Of a DNA stretch of 25,552 nt, positions 8,462-15,253 are shown piece after piece. The notes under the pieces are model-generated. The model was not told the origin of the DNA and did not search any database. It worked only from the letters and a program-made list of their open reading frames with translations. Origin of the DNA: FW021-bin31 sp964478125 (GTDB lineage Bacteria > Bacteroidota > Bacteroidia > Chitinophagales > Chitinophagaceae); the NCBI GenBank assembly GCA_964478125.1, contig CAYZGR010000043.1, positions 1 to 25,552 on the forward strand, given 5' to 3'. How positions within the stretch are numbered: the first letter of the stretch is position 1; the number at the start of each line of letters is the position of its first letter. Position numbers and translations under genes: made by a program.

Positions 8462-9306
8462 ATTATCAATTTGAGATATTAACCACTGTATATTTTAAAC
8501 ATGAATACTATTCAGACGGAAAGTCTAAAGGGTTGAATATTGTGCCGGATGAAGATTCTAAAGCCAAAATAACAAACCTGGGATTGGTCTTTCATTCATT
8601 CGAAGGCGGATTTCAGATTTTGTTTGATACGAGTTTTGCAGGGGGGAAACGAACCAGGGCCGTATTGGTGAGGGCCCCCTTTACTTTGACCTTCCATCTT
8701 CAGTTAAGTGTTCCTTCTTTTTATAATTATACTGCAAATATTTCCAAAGACATCATCCAGACGCTTTTTTACTTCAGCAATATTTCGAGGGAAACAGGTA
8801 AAACCAATCCTTCTGGCATGCTCCATAGAGGCGCTTTCGTAACGAAAGCAGATTTATTTCCAACTATCCAATTTAATATCCATGTTGCTTCAAAACCTTT
8901 TGGACTGCTAGATCTGAAGATAAATGAGCAATTGAGAGCGGAATATCTCATAAATTTTCAAGCGAAATCCACTTTTTGGCGTTATATATTGGTTAGTCCT
9001 TATTATAGAGATTTAAACCATCCCGCTATTTTGAATGCTGAAAATGACAGGATATTTAATGGACCTACAAGATTAAAACTTCCTGATGGCAGGCCGGCGA
9101 TAGCCTTTATCTCCAAAAATAAAATCAGATTAAGGGATTCTTATTTCCCATTCTTCCGCTTAGTGGAAAACTTTGATCCGGAAGGAGGTAAATTCAGAGT
9201 AGTGAAACAGGCGTTGCCCCTTCCTGATATCAATACCATATCGCGAGTGGAAGCAAAAGCATCAAACGGTAACAAAACAGATTATTCGGAAATTTTTATT
9301 TACTAG
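8458..9306 (+). CDS. Conserved-looking eCIS-associated protein of unknown function (282 aa)
   Basis: I do not recognise a named family. There is no signal peptide, no membrane helix and no enzyme motif. The sequence looks beta-rich in the first two thirds (FEILTTVYFKHEYYSDG, LTFHLQLSVPSFYNY, TIQFNIHVASKPF), with an aromatic block FWRYILVSPYYRDLNHPAIL near the middle-to-C-terminal part. The start ATG overlaps the stop of the cap gene and the sheath gene follows after 16 bases. This placement suggests a cap, collar or sheath-end component rather than a toxin. It has no counterpart that I know of in the classical Afp or PVC clusters. The coding call is strong; the function is inferred from position only. 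Confidence 0.8.
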   Translation: MNYQFEILTTVYFKHEYYSDGKSKGLNIVPDEDSKAKITNLGLVFHSFEGGFQILFDTSFAGGKRTRAVLVRAPFTLTFHLQLSVPSFYNYTANISKDIIQTLFYFSNISRETGKTNPSGMLHRGAFVTKADLFPTIQFNIHVASKPFGLLDLKINEQLRAEYLINFQAKSTFWRYILVSPYYRDLNHPAILNAENDRIFNGPTRLKLPDGRPAIAFISKNKIRLRDSYFPFFRLVENFDPEGGKFRVVKQALPLPDINTISRVEAKASNGNKTDYSEIFIY

Positions 9307-9322
9307 ATTAAAACATACCACT

Positions 9323-10882
9323 ATGCCAACTACACTTATGACGCCTGGCGTTTACGTCGAAGAAAAGAACGCCTTTCCCAGTTCAGCCGTGGCAGTAGAA
9401 ACAGCCGTGCCTGTATTTATTGGTTATACAGAAAAAGCCGAGAGAAACGGCAAATCACTGATCAGAAAGCCTACCCGCGTCGCCTCTTTTGCAGAATATG
9501 TAGAAAGTTTTGGAGGAGGGTTTAAGCCCAAGTTCACCATAGCAGATCCAACTGATCCCGCATCTCAATCGGAGACTTTTAATCTCAATGGAGCGGAAAA
9601 AATGGTAACGGTCAACCCCAATAACACTTTTTATTTATTTAACAGCATCCGGTTATTTTATGCCAACGGGGGCAGCAACTGTTATATTCTTTCAGTTGGC
9701 ACCTATGGCGTAAATAAATCTTCAGAGGCAACCAAAGGAAAGGATGAGAAGAAAGAAGCAGACAAAAGCCAGGGCATTGAAATTAAGGCAGATGATTTCC
9801 TCAGCACGGAAGCCCATCCGGTAAGTGTATTTAATCTGTTGGAAAAAGAATATGAGCCTACGATGGTTGTCATCCCAGACATCATCGCGCTGGGAAAGGC
9901 GGCGTACAATTCGGTATATACCCAGGTGTTGGAACATTGCGAAAAGATGCAAAGCCGGGTAGGGATATTCGATCTACGTAAACAAGGGCCCGGCGAAAAA
10001 ACAGAGGATCTGGTGAATGAGTTCAGGGAAGATATCGGGGTTAATTTTTTAAGCTACGGCGCTGCCTATTACCCCTGGCTAAGAACCACTATTACCCAAC
10101 CCGGCGAGTTGGATTTCGAAAATATTGATCCTTCGGTTGATCTGGAATCCATACTTCCGGAAGGTAATGCAATAGAAGTCGTAAAGAGATTTAAAGGAAT
10201 CCAAAATCCGGATGGCGGCACCAAACAAAATTACCATCAGTCTCTGAAAGCGTCCAGCCCTACCTATGTGAACATTCTTGAAGAAATCAGGTCCAGAATA
10301 AACGAACTTCCCCCAAGTGGTGCAATGGCAGGGGCCTATACGATGGTTGATAATACCCGGGGAGTATGGAAGTCCCCGGCAAATGTTTCTGTTAACATGG
10401 TAAACGCACCCACAGTCAATATCTCTAATGAGGAACAGCAGAAACTCAACGTGGATGTAATGGCAGGCAAATCGATCAATGTGATCCGCCCGTTTCCGGG
10501 AATCGGTACGCTGGTTTGGGGAGGGCGTACCCTGGATGGTAACAGCCAGGACTGGCGTTATATTAATGTGAGAAGGACCGCCATAATGATAGAACAGTCA
10601 CTTAAACTTGCGGCAAGGGCCTACGTGTTTGAGCCCAACGACTCTGCCACCTGGCTGACCATTAAAAGCATGATCAATAATTTCCTGATCAATCTGTGGA
10701 AACAGGGTGCCCTGGCCGGAGCAGTTCCCGAACAGGCATTCAACGTGCAGGTGGGATTGGGTGTAACAATGACCCCTAATGACATTCTGGACGGCATCAT
10801 GAAGATCACAGTAAAAGTGGCCATTGTACACCCGGCCGAATTTATTGTCATTACCTTTCAGCAACAACAACAGCAATCTTAG
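9323..10882 (+). CDS. Contractile sheath protein (Afp2-4/Pvc2-4, phage tail sheath family)
   Basis: A 519-residue phage-tail-sheath protein, the outer contractile cylinder of the particle. The start motif TPGVYVEE (residues 7-14) followed by TAVPVFIGYTEKA is diagnostic. The conserved C-terminal domain contains NVIRPFPGIGTLVWGGRTL, WRYINVRRTAIMIEQSLKLA, FEPNDSATWLTIKSMINNFL and VAIVHPAEFIVITF; in related sheaths this domain holds the handshake strands linking subunits. A charged, lysine-rich insertion sits near residues 135-155 (KGKDEKKEADKSQG). The protein ends in an unusual glutamine run, QQQQQQS. Only one sheath gene is present, unlike the three of Afp and PVC. The tube gene follows after 39 bases. 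Confidence 0.95.
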   Translation: MPTTLMTPGVYVEEKNAFPSSAVAVETAVPVFIGYTEKAERNGKSLIRKPTRVASFAEYVESFGGGFKPKFTIADPTDPASQSETFNLNGAEKMVTVNPNNTFYLFNSIRLFYANGGSNCYILSVGTYGVNKSSEATKGKDEKKEADKSQGIEIKADDFLSTEAHPVSVFNLLEKEYEPTMVVIPDIIALGKAAYNSVYTQVLEHCEKMQSRVGIFDLRKQGPGEKTEDLVNEFREDIGVNFLSYGAAYYPWLRTTITQPGELDFENIDPSVDLESILPEGNAIEVVKRFKGIQNPDGGTKQNYHQSLKASSPTYVNILEEIRSRINELPPSGAMAGAYTMVDNTRGVWKSPANVSVNMVNAPTVNISNEEQQKLNVDVMAGKSINVIRPFPGIGTLVWGGRTLDGNSQDWRYINVRRTAIMIEQSLKLAARAYVFEPNDSATWLTIKSMINNFLINLWKQGALAGAVPEQAFNVQVGLGVTMTPNDILDGIMKITVKVAIVHPAEFIVITFQQQQQQS

Positions 10883-10921
10883 ATATTTTACTTCATTTTT
10901 AACTTTAAAAATTAATAAATC

Positions 10922-11377
10922 ATGGCAGATGACGGATCACAACAATCGCAAACGATATGGCCTCTGGTTAAATTTTCATTCCAGGTAAAATGGGATAAGG
11001 ATGAAATGGTATTCCAGGAAGTTACGGGGCTCACCTCCGAATCAAAAGTAATAAAATACAGGGGGGGAAATAGCAAGGTCTACTCAGAAGTGAAACTTCC
11101 CGGGCTTCTGGAGTTCGGAAAGGTCACGCTGAAAAAGGGTATCTTTAAGGGAGATACGGCATTATGGGATAAATACAATGAGATCAAAATGAACACGGTA
11201 AAACGTTCAAGCATTACCATCAGCTTATTAGATGAGAGCAATGCGCCCGTAATGACCTGGACGCTGACCAACGCCTTCCCCAGCAAGATTTCCGTTACCG
11301 ACATGAAATCAGATGCAAATGAGGTAGCAATAGAAACGATGGAGTTGGAGCATGAGGGACTTCAAATCAGCAAATAA
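10922..11377 (+). CDS. Inner tube protein (Afp1/Pvc1, gp19/Hcp-like)
   Basis: A 151-residue protein of the T4 gp19-like tail tube family, the main subunit that stacks into the rigid hollow tube propelled by the sheath. Hallmarks are WPLVKFSFQVKWDKDEMVFQ, the turn EVTGLTSES, KLPGLLEFGKVTLKKG, and a C-terminal strand pair around NAFPSKISVTDMKSDANEVA then ETMELEHEGL. The 39-base gap before it is AT-rich and the largest so far in the operon, which may reflect extra expression of this high-copy subunit; I see no clear promoter in it. It is the first of two adjacent tube paralogues. Confidence 0.95.
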   Translation: MADDGSQQSQTIWPLVKFSFQVKWDKDEMVFQEVTGLTSESKVIKYRGGNSKVYSEVKLPGLLEFGKVTLKKGIFKGDTALWDKYNEIKMNTVKRSSITISLLDESNAPVMTWTLTNAFPSKISVTDMKSDANEVAIETMELEHEGLQISK

Positions 11378-11391
11378 GTGCATGAAGAGAT

Positions 11392-11844
11392 ATGGCAAGT
11401 CTTGAATCAGGATATTACCCCCCTGTTAGCTTTCATTTTAAAGTAAACGTAGTAGGGATTCAGGGAAAAAATGAGGGTAGTTTTCAGGAAGTAAGCGGCT
11501 TAAACGTAAAACTCGGTGTAGAAGAAATAAAGGAAGGGGGAGAAAACCGGTTTATCCATCGGTTACCTACCCCTCCCAAATATGAGAATATTATTCTCAA
11601 ACGCGGGATATTGCTAGGTTCGCCGCTTGTTGACTGGGTGCAGAAAGCAGTTGAGCAATTTACTTTTTCACCTAAAATTGTAATGATCAATCTTATGGAT
11701 GAAAAGGCAAGCCCCTTAGCCTCCTGGAAAATCGTAAATGCTTATCCGGTCGCAATGAAAATATCTGAATTCAAAGCGCAGGAAAGTGCCATTGCATTTG
11801 AAACCTTCGAATTATCCTTTGATTATTTTATGAAAGTCAACTAA
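11392..11844 (+). CDS. Second tube protein, tube-initiator type (Afp5/Pvc5)
   Basis: A 150-residue paralogue of the preceding tube protein, with the same layout: PVSFHFKVNVVGIQGKNEG, the turn FQEVSGLNVKLG, YENIILKRGILLGSPLVDW, and the end AIAFETFELSFDYF. In Afp and PVC the second tube-type protein (Afp5/Pvc5) forms the layer joining the tube to the spike and baseplate. The loop GEEIKEGGENRFIHRLP-type region (GVEEIKEGGENRFIHR) is longer and more basic than in the first paralogue. It follows the first tube gene by 14 bases and is nearly contiguous (2 bases) with the next small gene. Assignment as the initiator rests on order and family. Confidence 0.92.
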   Translation: MASLESGYYPPVSFHFKVNVVGIQGKNEGSFQEVSGLNVKLGVEEIKEGGENRFIHRLPTPPKYENIILKRGILLGSPLVDWVQKAVEQFTFSPKIVMINLMDEKASPLASWKIVNAYPVAMKISEFKAQESAIAFETFELSFDYFMKVN

Positions 11845-11846
11845 AT

Positions 11847-12005
11847 ATGCCTATTGAAATACGAGAGCTGGTCATAAAGGTAACGGTCCGGGAAAAAGAG
11901 AAACAAGCCGATCCCTCTAAAGCATTAAAGGAGCTAAAGAATAGGATGGTGAAAGAATGTATTGATAAGGTGATGGCCAGGTTAGAGACCTTACCTCAAA
12001 GATAA
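11847..12005 (+). CDS. Small eCIS protein, DUF5908 family (Afp6/Pvc6 position)
   Basis: A 52-residue protein too short for a usual ORF cutoff. ATG at 11847 follows the tube gene's stop after two bases and TAA is at 12003-12005. The N-terminus MPIEIRELVIKVTVREKEKQ is the signature of DUF5908 proteins, which sit between the second tube gene and the LysM gene in eCIS operons. The rest is a single charged amphipathic helix (LKELKNRMVKECIDKVMARL). Its exact role is not established; from the position of Afp6/Pvc6 it may help assemble the tube-baseplate junction. Tight packing with both neighbours supports it being real. Confidence 0.88.
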   Translation: MPIEIRELVIKVTVREKEKQADPSKALKELKNRMVKECIDKVMARLETLPQR

Positions 12006-12010
12006 TAAAT

Positions 12011-12688
12011 ATGAAAAGTGCTGCTTTAAAAAAAATAATAATAAGAGGCTATTCCGATCCCCAATGTGTTCATAAACTGGTAGATTCCATATCTGCAATT
12101 ATTAATCCCGAAAAGCTTAATCGAGACTTTAATGTGGAATATTATCCTTCAAAAGGACAAGGCCAAAACGAAGTCACCCAGAGGTTCGCCCGTATGGAAT
12201 CCGCAGGAATCGAATTTGATATGATCGTGGACGGGACAGGAGTTGTTCCCATCCCCCCCGACTGTGGAAAAGACGTTGACAGCTATATCCGGAAACTGAA
12301 GGGAGTGATCTATCAGTATAAAGGCAAGAGCCATCGTCCCAATTATTTGAAAATATCATGGGGAGGGTGGAACTTTGTAGGGGTTTGTGAATCCTTATCC
12401 ATAAATTATACCCTGTTCAGCCCCGATGGTTCCGCCTTAAGGGCAATCGTTAAAATGAAGTTCCTGAAATCTACCGATTTTAAAACAAAACTTAAGGAAA
12501 GTCAAAAAAGTTCACCCGACCTGACTCACATTGTAACGGTCAAGGCAGGGGATAATCTCCCGCTCATGTCGTATCGGATTTATGGAGACAGTTCTTATTA
12601 TCTGGAAGTAGCTAAAGCCAATAGCATTAAAAGTTTTTTGGCGATTAAACCCGGGGATCAGATCTTTTTCCCCCCATTAAAAAAATAA
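12011..12688 (+). CDS. LysM-domain baseplate hub adaptor (Afp7/Pvc7)
   Basis: A 225-residue protein of the Afp7/Pvc7 type, comparable in role to the T4 gp53-like LysM adaptor that links the tube initiator with the spike and wedge. The N-terminal two thirds contain FDMIVDGTGVVPIP, VIYQYKGKSHRPNYLKISWG and FVGVCESLSINYTLFSPDG, the typical body of the family. The C-terminal LysM domain (about residues 171-223) reads HIVTVKAGDNLPLMSYRIYG, then YLEVAKANSI, then IKPGDQIFFPP. In this context LysM is a structural fold and need not bind peptidoglycan. Gaps are 5 bases before it and 3 bases to the spike gene. Confidence 0.93.
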   Translation: MKSAALKKIIIRGYSDPQCVHKLVDSISAIINPEKLNRDFNVEYYPSKGQGQNEVTQRFARMESAGIEFDMIVDGTGVVPIPPDCGKDVDSYIRKLKGVIYQYKGKSHRPNYLKISWGGWNFVGVCESLSINYTLFSPDGSALRAIVKMKFLKSTDFKTKLKESQKSSPDLTHIVTVKAGDNLPLMSYRIYGDSSYYLEVAKANSIKSFLAIKPGDQIFFPPLKK

Positions 12689-12691
12689 CAG

Positions 12692-14491
12692 ATGCCGGCA
12701 AGATCGCCTATTGATATATCAAATGCTACTTTACGATTTACCATTAAAATCAATGGAAGCGTAATAAAGGATTATTATCCGGTTGTAAGAATCCATATTC
12801 ATCATGAAATAAACAGGATATCAACAGCTGAGATCGTGGTGATAGACGGCACAATAGAATCAGAGGATCTCCCGATAAGCAATGGAATAGATTTCTTTCC
12901 GGGTAATAATATTGAGATCCAGGCGGGTTATATAGAAAATAACGAGGAAACGATTTTCAAGGGAATTATTATAAAACAGGCAGTAAGACTGGAGCCCGAT
13001 TCCGGCTTTAACCTGGTCGTGTATTGCAAGCACAAGGCAGTACTGATGACCTTTAATCGCACAGAAAAGACATTTGAAAATACCACGGACAGCGATATCA
13101 TGTCCGGCATTATTGGAAATTACGGCATAACTGCCGCCATAGATAAAACGAATATACAACAAGAGATCACTTATCAAAAGTCCGCAACAGATTGGGACTT
13201 CATTTTATCCAGAGCTGAATTTTATGGCTATGTCACCATTCTGGATGAGCAGGATATCAGGATCGGGAAGCCCGTTTTCGATGGGGAACCGCTCCTGCAG
13301 ATAACAGCCGGGGATTCTATCATTTCCTTCCAGGCCGAATTAGATGCGGAAAAGCAACCTGCTTCTCTGAAGGCCAGCGCGTGGGATCCGGACCACCAAC
13401 AACCCATAAGCTCCAACGCCGCTGAGCCCTCGGTTAATGTACAGGGAAATACCGATGCTAAAAACCTTTCCGAAAAGCTTAAGCAGTCGGAGCTTTTCAT
13501 TTCCTCAGTTATCCCTATGGCACAAGAAGAATTAAAAGCATGGGCAGACGGGAAACTTCTTATGATGAGAATGAATAGCATAAAGGGTTACGTCACTTTT
13601 ATGGGTAATGCAGATGTAAAAGTCGGTAAGCTAGTAGAATTGGCAGGAGTCGGGGACCGGTTTAACGGCAAGGCATACGTTTCATCGGTTACGCATACCA
13701 TTGAAGATGGCAGCTGGACCACCAAAGTAAAATTTGGCCTTGGCTACAAGCCGATTCATAAACAGCCTGATTTTTCTTATCCTGCAGCAACCGGGCAATT
13801 ACCGGTAATTCATGGCTTACAAATTGGAGTAGTTACCAAATTGTTTTCTGATGAAACGGCTTCAAAAAATAAAATTTTGGTACACCTCCCATCCAATACG
13901 GAAAACCCAAACAACCTGTGGGCCAGAGTTTCAAACTTTTATGCAACCGCCGGATCGGGAGCCTATTTCCTCCCGGAAGTAGGCGACGAGGTTGTTATCG
14001 GTTTTCTTGAAAGTGATCCCCGCTTTCCCATTGTGCTGGGATCATTATACAGCAACAGCAGGAAGTCAGCCGTAGAGCCACAAGACAATAATAACTACAT
14101 AAAAAGTTTTACGACCAAAGGCAACCTGAAAATCATTTTTGACGATGAACAGAAAATCACCACCATTGAAACCCCGGAAGGAAACAGCATCACCCTGAAT
14201 GACAAAGAAGGACTTATAGAAATGAAGGACCAGAACAAAAATTCTGTAAAAATGAATACGGATGGAATACAAATAGATAGCAAAAAGGATATTGTAATAA
14301 AAGCAGCCGCCAATATGACGCTGGAGGCCAGCGGGAAACTAAAACTTTCGGCAATACAGGATGTAGAAGTTGCAGGCGCAAACATTAAAAATGAAGCAAA
14401 GGCCGGGTTTACCGCAAAAGGTAATACAGGGGCCGAACTATTGGCATCCGGTAAAACCGTAGTAAAGGGCGGGATTGTAATGATCAACTAA
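12692..14491 (+). CDS. VgrG-like central spike protein (Afp8/Pvc8, gp27-gp5 type)
   Basis: A 599-residue trimeric spike that sits under the tube and carries the PAAR tip. Residues about 1-360 form the gp27-like hub (IEIQAGYIENNEETIFKGII, DWDFILSRAEFYGYVTILDE). Residues about 379-455 form the OB-fold, with WARVSNFYATAGSGAYF and VGDEVVIGFLESDPRFPIVL, the classical VgrG signature. From about 465 a beta-helix of short repeats runs to the end (ITLNDKEGLIEMKDQN, VKMNTDGIQIDSKKDIVIKA, MTLEASGKLKLSA). The chain stops there: no effector domain is fused. The PAAR gene follows after 15 bases. Confidence 0.95.
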   Translation: MPARSPIDISNATLRFTIKINGSVIKDYYPVVRIHIHHEINRISTAEIVVIDGTIESEDLPISNGIDFFPGNNIEIQAGYIENNEETIFKGIIIKQAVRLEPDSGFNLVVYCKHKAVLMTFNRTEKTFENTTDSDIMSGIIGNYGITAAIDKTNIQQEITYQKSATDWDFILSRAEFYGYVTILDEQDIRIGKPVFDGEPLLQITAGDSIISFQAELDAEKQPASLKASAWDPDHQQPISSNAAEPSVNVQGNTDAKNLSEKLKQSELFISSVIPMAQEELKAWADGKLLMMRMNSIKGYVTFMGNADVKVGKLVELAGVGDRFNGKAYVSSVTHTIEDGSWTTKVKFGLGYKPIHKQPDFSYPAATGQLPVIHGLQIGVVTKLFSDETASKNKILVHLPSNTENPNNLWARVSNFYATAGSGAYFLPEVGDEVVIGFLESDPRFPIVLGSLYSNSRKSAVEPQDNNNYIKSFTTKGNLKIIFDDEQKITTIETPEGNSITLNDKEGLIEMKDQNKNSVKMNTDGIQIDSKKDIVIKAAANMTLEASGKLKLSAIQDVEVAGANIKNEAKAGFTAKGNTGAELLASGKTVVKGGIVMIN

Positions 14492-14506
14492 AGGAAACTT
14501 AACTTC

Positions 14507-14809
14507 ATGGGAATGCCTGCAGCCAGGATAGGAGATTTACACGTTTGTCCCATGCAAACACCGGGAGTTCCACCGGTTCCGCATGTAGGAGGGCCCGTTA
14601 TGGGCCCGGGAGCCTCTACGGTACTTATTGGAGGAATCCCTGCCGCATTGATGGGCGATAGCGCCACCTGTACGGGGCCTCCAGACACCATCATAAAAGG
14701 ATCTTCCACCGTTTTAATTTGTGGAAAACCCGCAGCCAGGGTAGGAGATACGACTGTTCATGGGGGAAGCATTCAGGTGGGCTGCATGACTGTTTTAATA
14801 GGAGGATAA
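14507..14809 (+). CDS. PAAR-repeat spike tip protein (Afp10/Pvc10)
   Basis: A 100-residue PAAR protein that forms the sharp, metal-bound cone on the spike. Three repeats are visible: MPAARIGDLHVC at the start, IPAALMGDSATC, and KPAARVGDTTVHGG, with STVLIGG/STVLICG/MTVLIGG turns. Candidate zinc ligands are His12, His26, Cys55 and His85, by analogy with the family. There is no N- or C-terminal extension, so it is a bare tip without a fused toxin. It comes before the gp25-like gene, whereas in Afp the PAAR gene (afp10) follows the gp25-like gene (afp9). Confidence 0.95.
   Translation: MGMPAARIGDLHVCPMQTPGVPPVPHVGGPVMGPGASTVLIGGIPAALMGDSATCTGPPDTIIKGSSTVLICGKPAARVGDTTVHGGSIQVGCMTVLIGG
14800..14805 (+). 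promoter_or_regulatory. Strong ribosome binding site for the gp25-like gene
   Basis: AGGAGG ends seven bases before the ATG at 14813 and lies within the last codons of the PAAR gene (Gly-Gly-stop). It is the clearest Shine-Dalgarno sequence in the operon; most other genes here have weak ones. It fixes the start of the downstream gene. Confidence 0.7.
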
Positions 14810-14812
14810 ATT

Positions 14813-15232
14813 ATGGATACGCCAATTCAATCATTTTTGGGTTCGGGCTGGAGTTTCCCGCCCGCTTTTGACAAAATCAATCATCACGTTCGGATGGTCT
14901 CCGATGAAGAAGATATAGCCGAAAGTATCCGGATCATTTTAGGGACCACCCCGGGCGAACGACTCATGCAGCCCGAGTTCGGATGCAATCTTAAACGATT
15001 GGTTTTTGAAAAAGTAGACACTTCGCTGGAAGCCGAACTGAATCACATCTTATATCATGCGTTGTTAGATTTTGAACCAAGGGTAAATTTTTTGTCCGTA
15101 GATATTATTCAACGAAATGAATTAGAAGGCATTTTACAAATACAGCTAAATTATTCCATCATAAGTACAAACACAAGGCACAATATTGTCTTCCCTTTTT
15201 ACCTTCTGGAAGGAACCAACGTTTCAGAATGA
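14813..15232 (+). CDS. gp25-like baseplate wedge protein (Afp9/Pvc9, GPW/gp25 family)
   Basis: A 139-residue protein of the GPW/gp25 family. In contractile systems it joins the wedge proteins and nucleates sheath assembly with an extra strand that mimics a sheath subunit. Hallmarks are WSFPPAFD at the N-terminus, VRMVSDEEDIAESIRIILGT, the invariant TPGERLMQPEFGCNLKRLVF (residues about 47-66), and a C-terminal beta part ending VFPFYLLEG. The glutamate in PGER and the EFGC turn are kept. A perfect AGGAGG precedes it. The next gene follows after 21 bases. Confidence 0.95.
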   Translation: MDTPIQSFLGSGWSFPPAFDKINHHVRMVSDEEDIAESIRIILGTTPGERLMQPEFGCNLKRLVFEKVDTSLEAELNHILYHALLDFEPRVNFLSVDIIQRNELEGILQIQLNYSIISTNTRHNIVFPFYLLEGTNVSE

Positions 15233-15253
15233 ACAGGAATTTAACTTTATCAA

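Noticed and set aside
14095..14487. A 130-codon minus-strand open frame inside the spike gene
   Set aside because: It is fully antisense to the conserved beta-helix coding region of the spike protein.
14592..14612. Two GGGCCC palindromes close together
   Set aside because: They fall inside the PAAR coding region and encode its Gly-Pro turns; no regulatory reason is visible.
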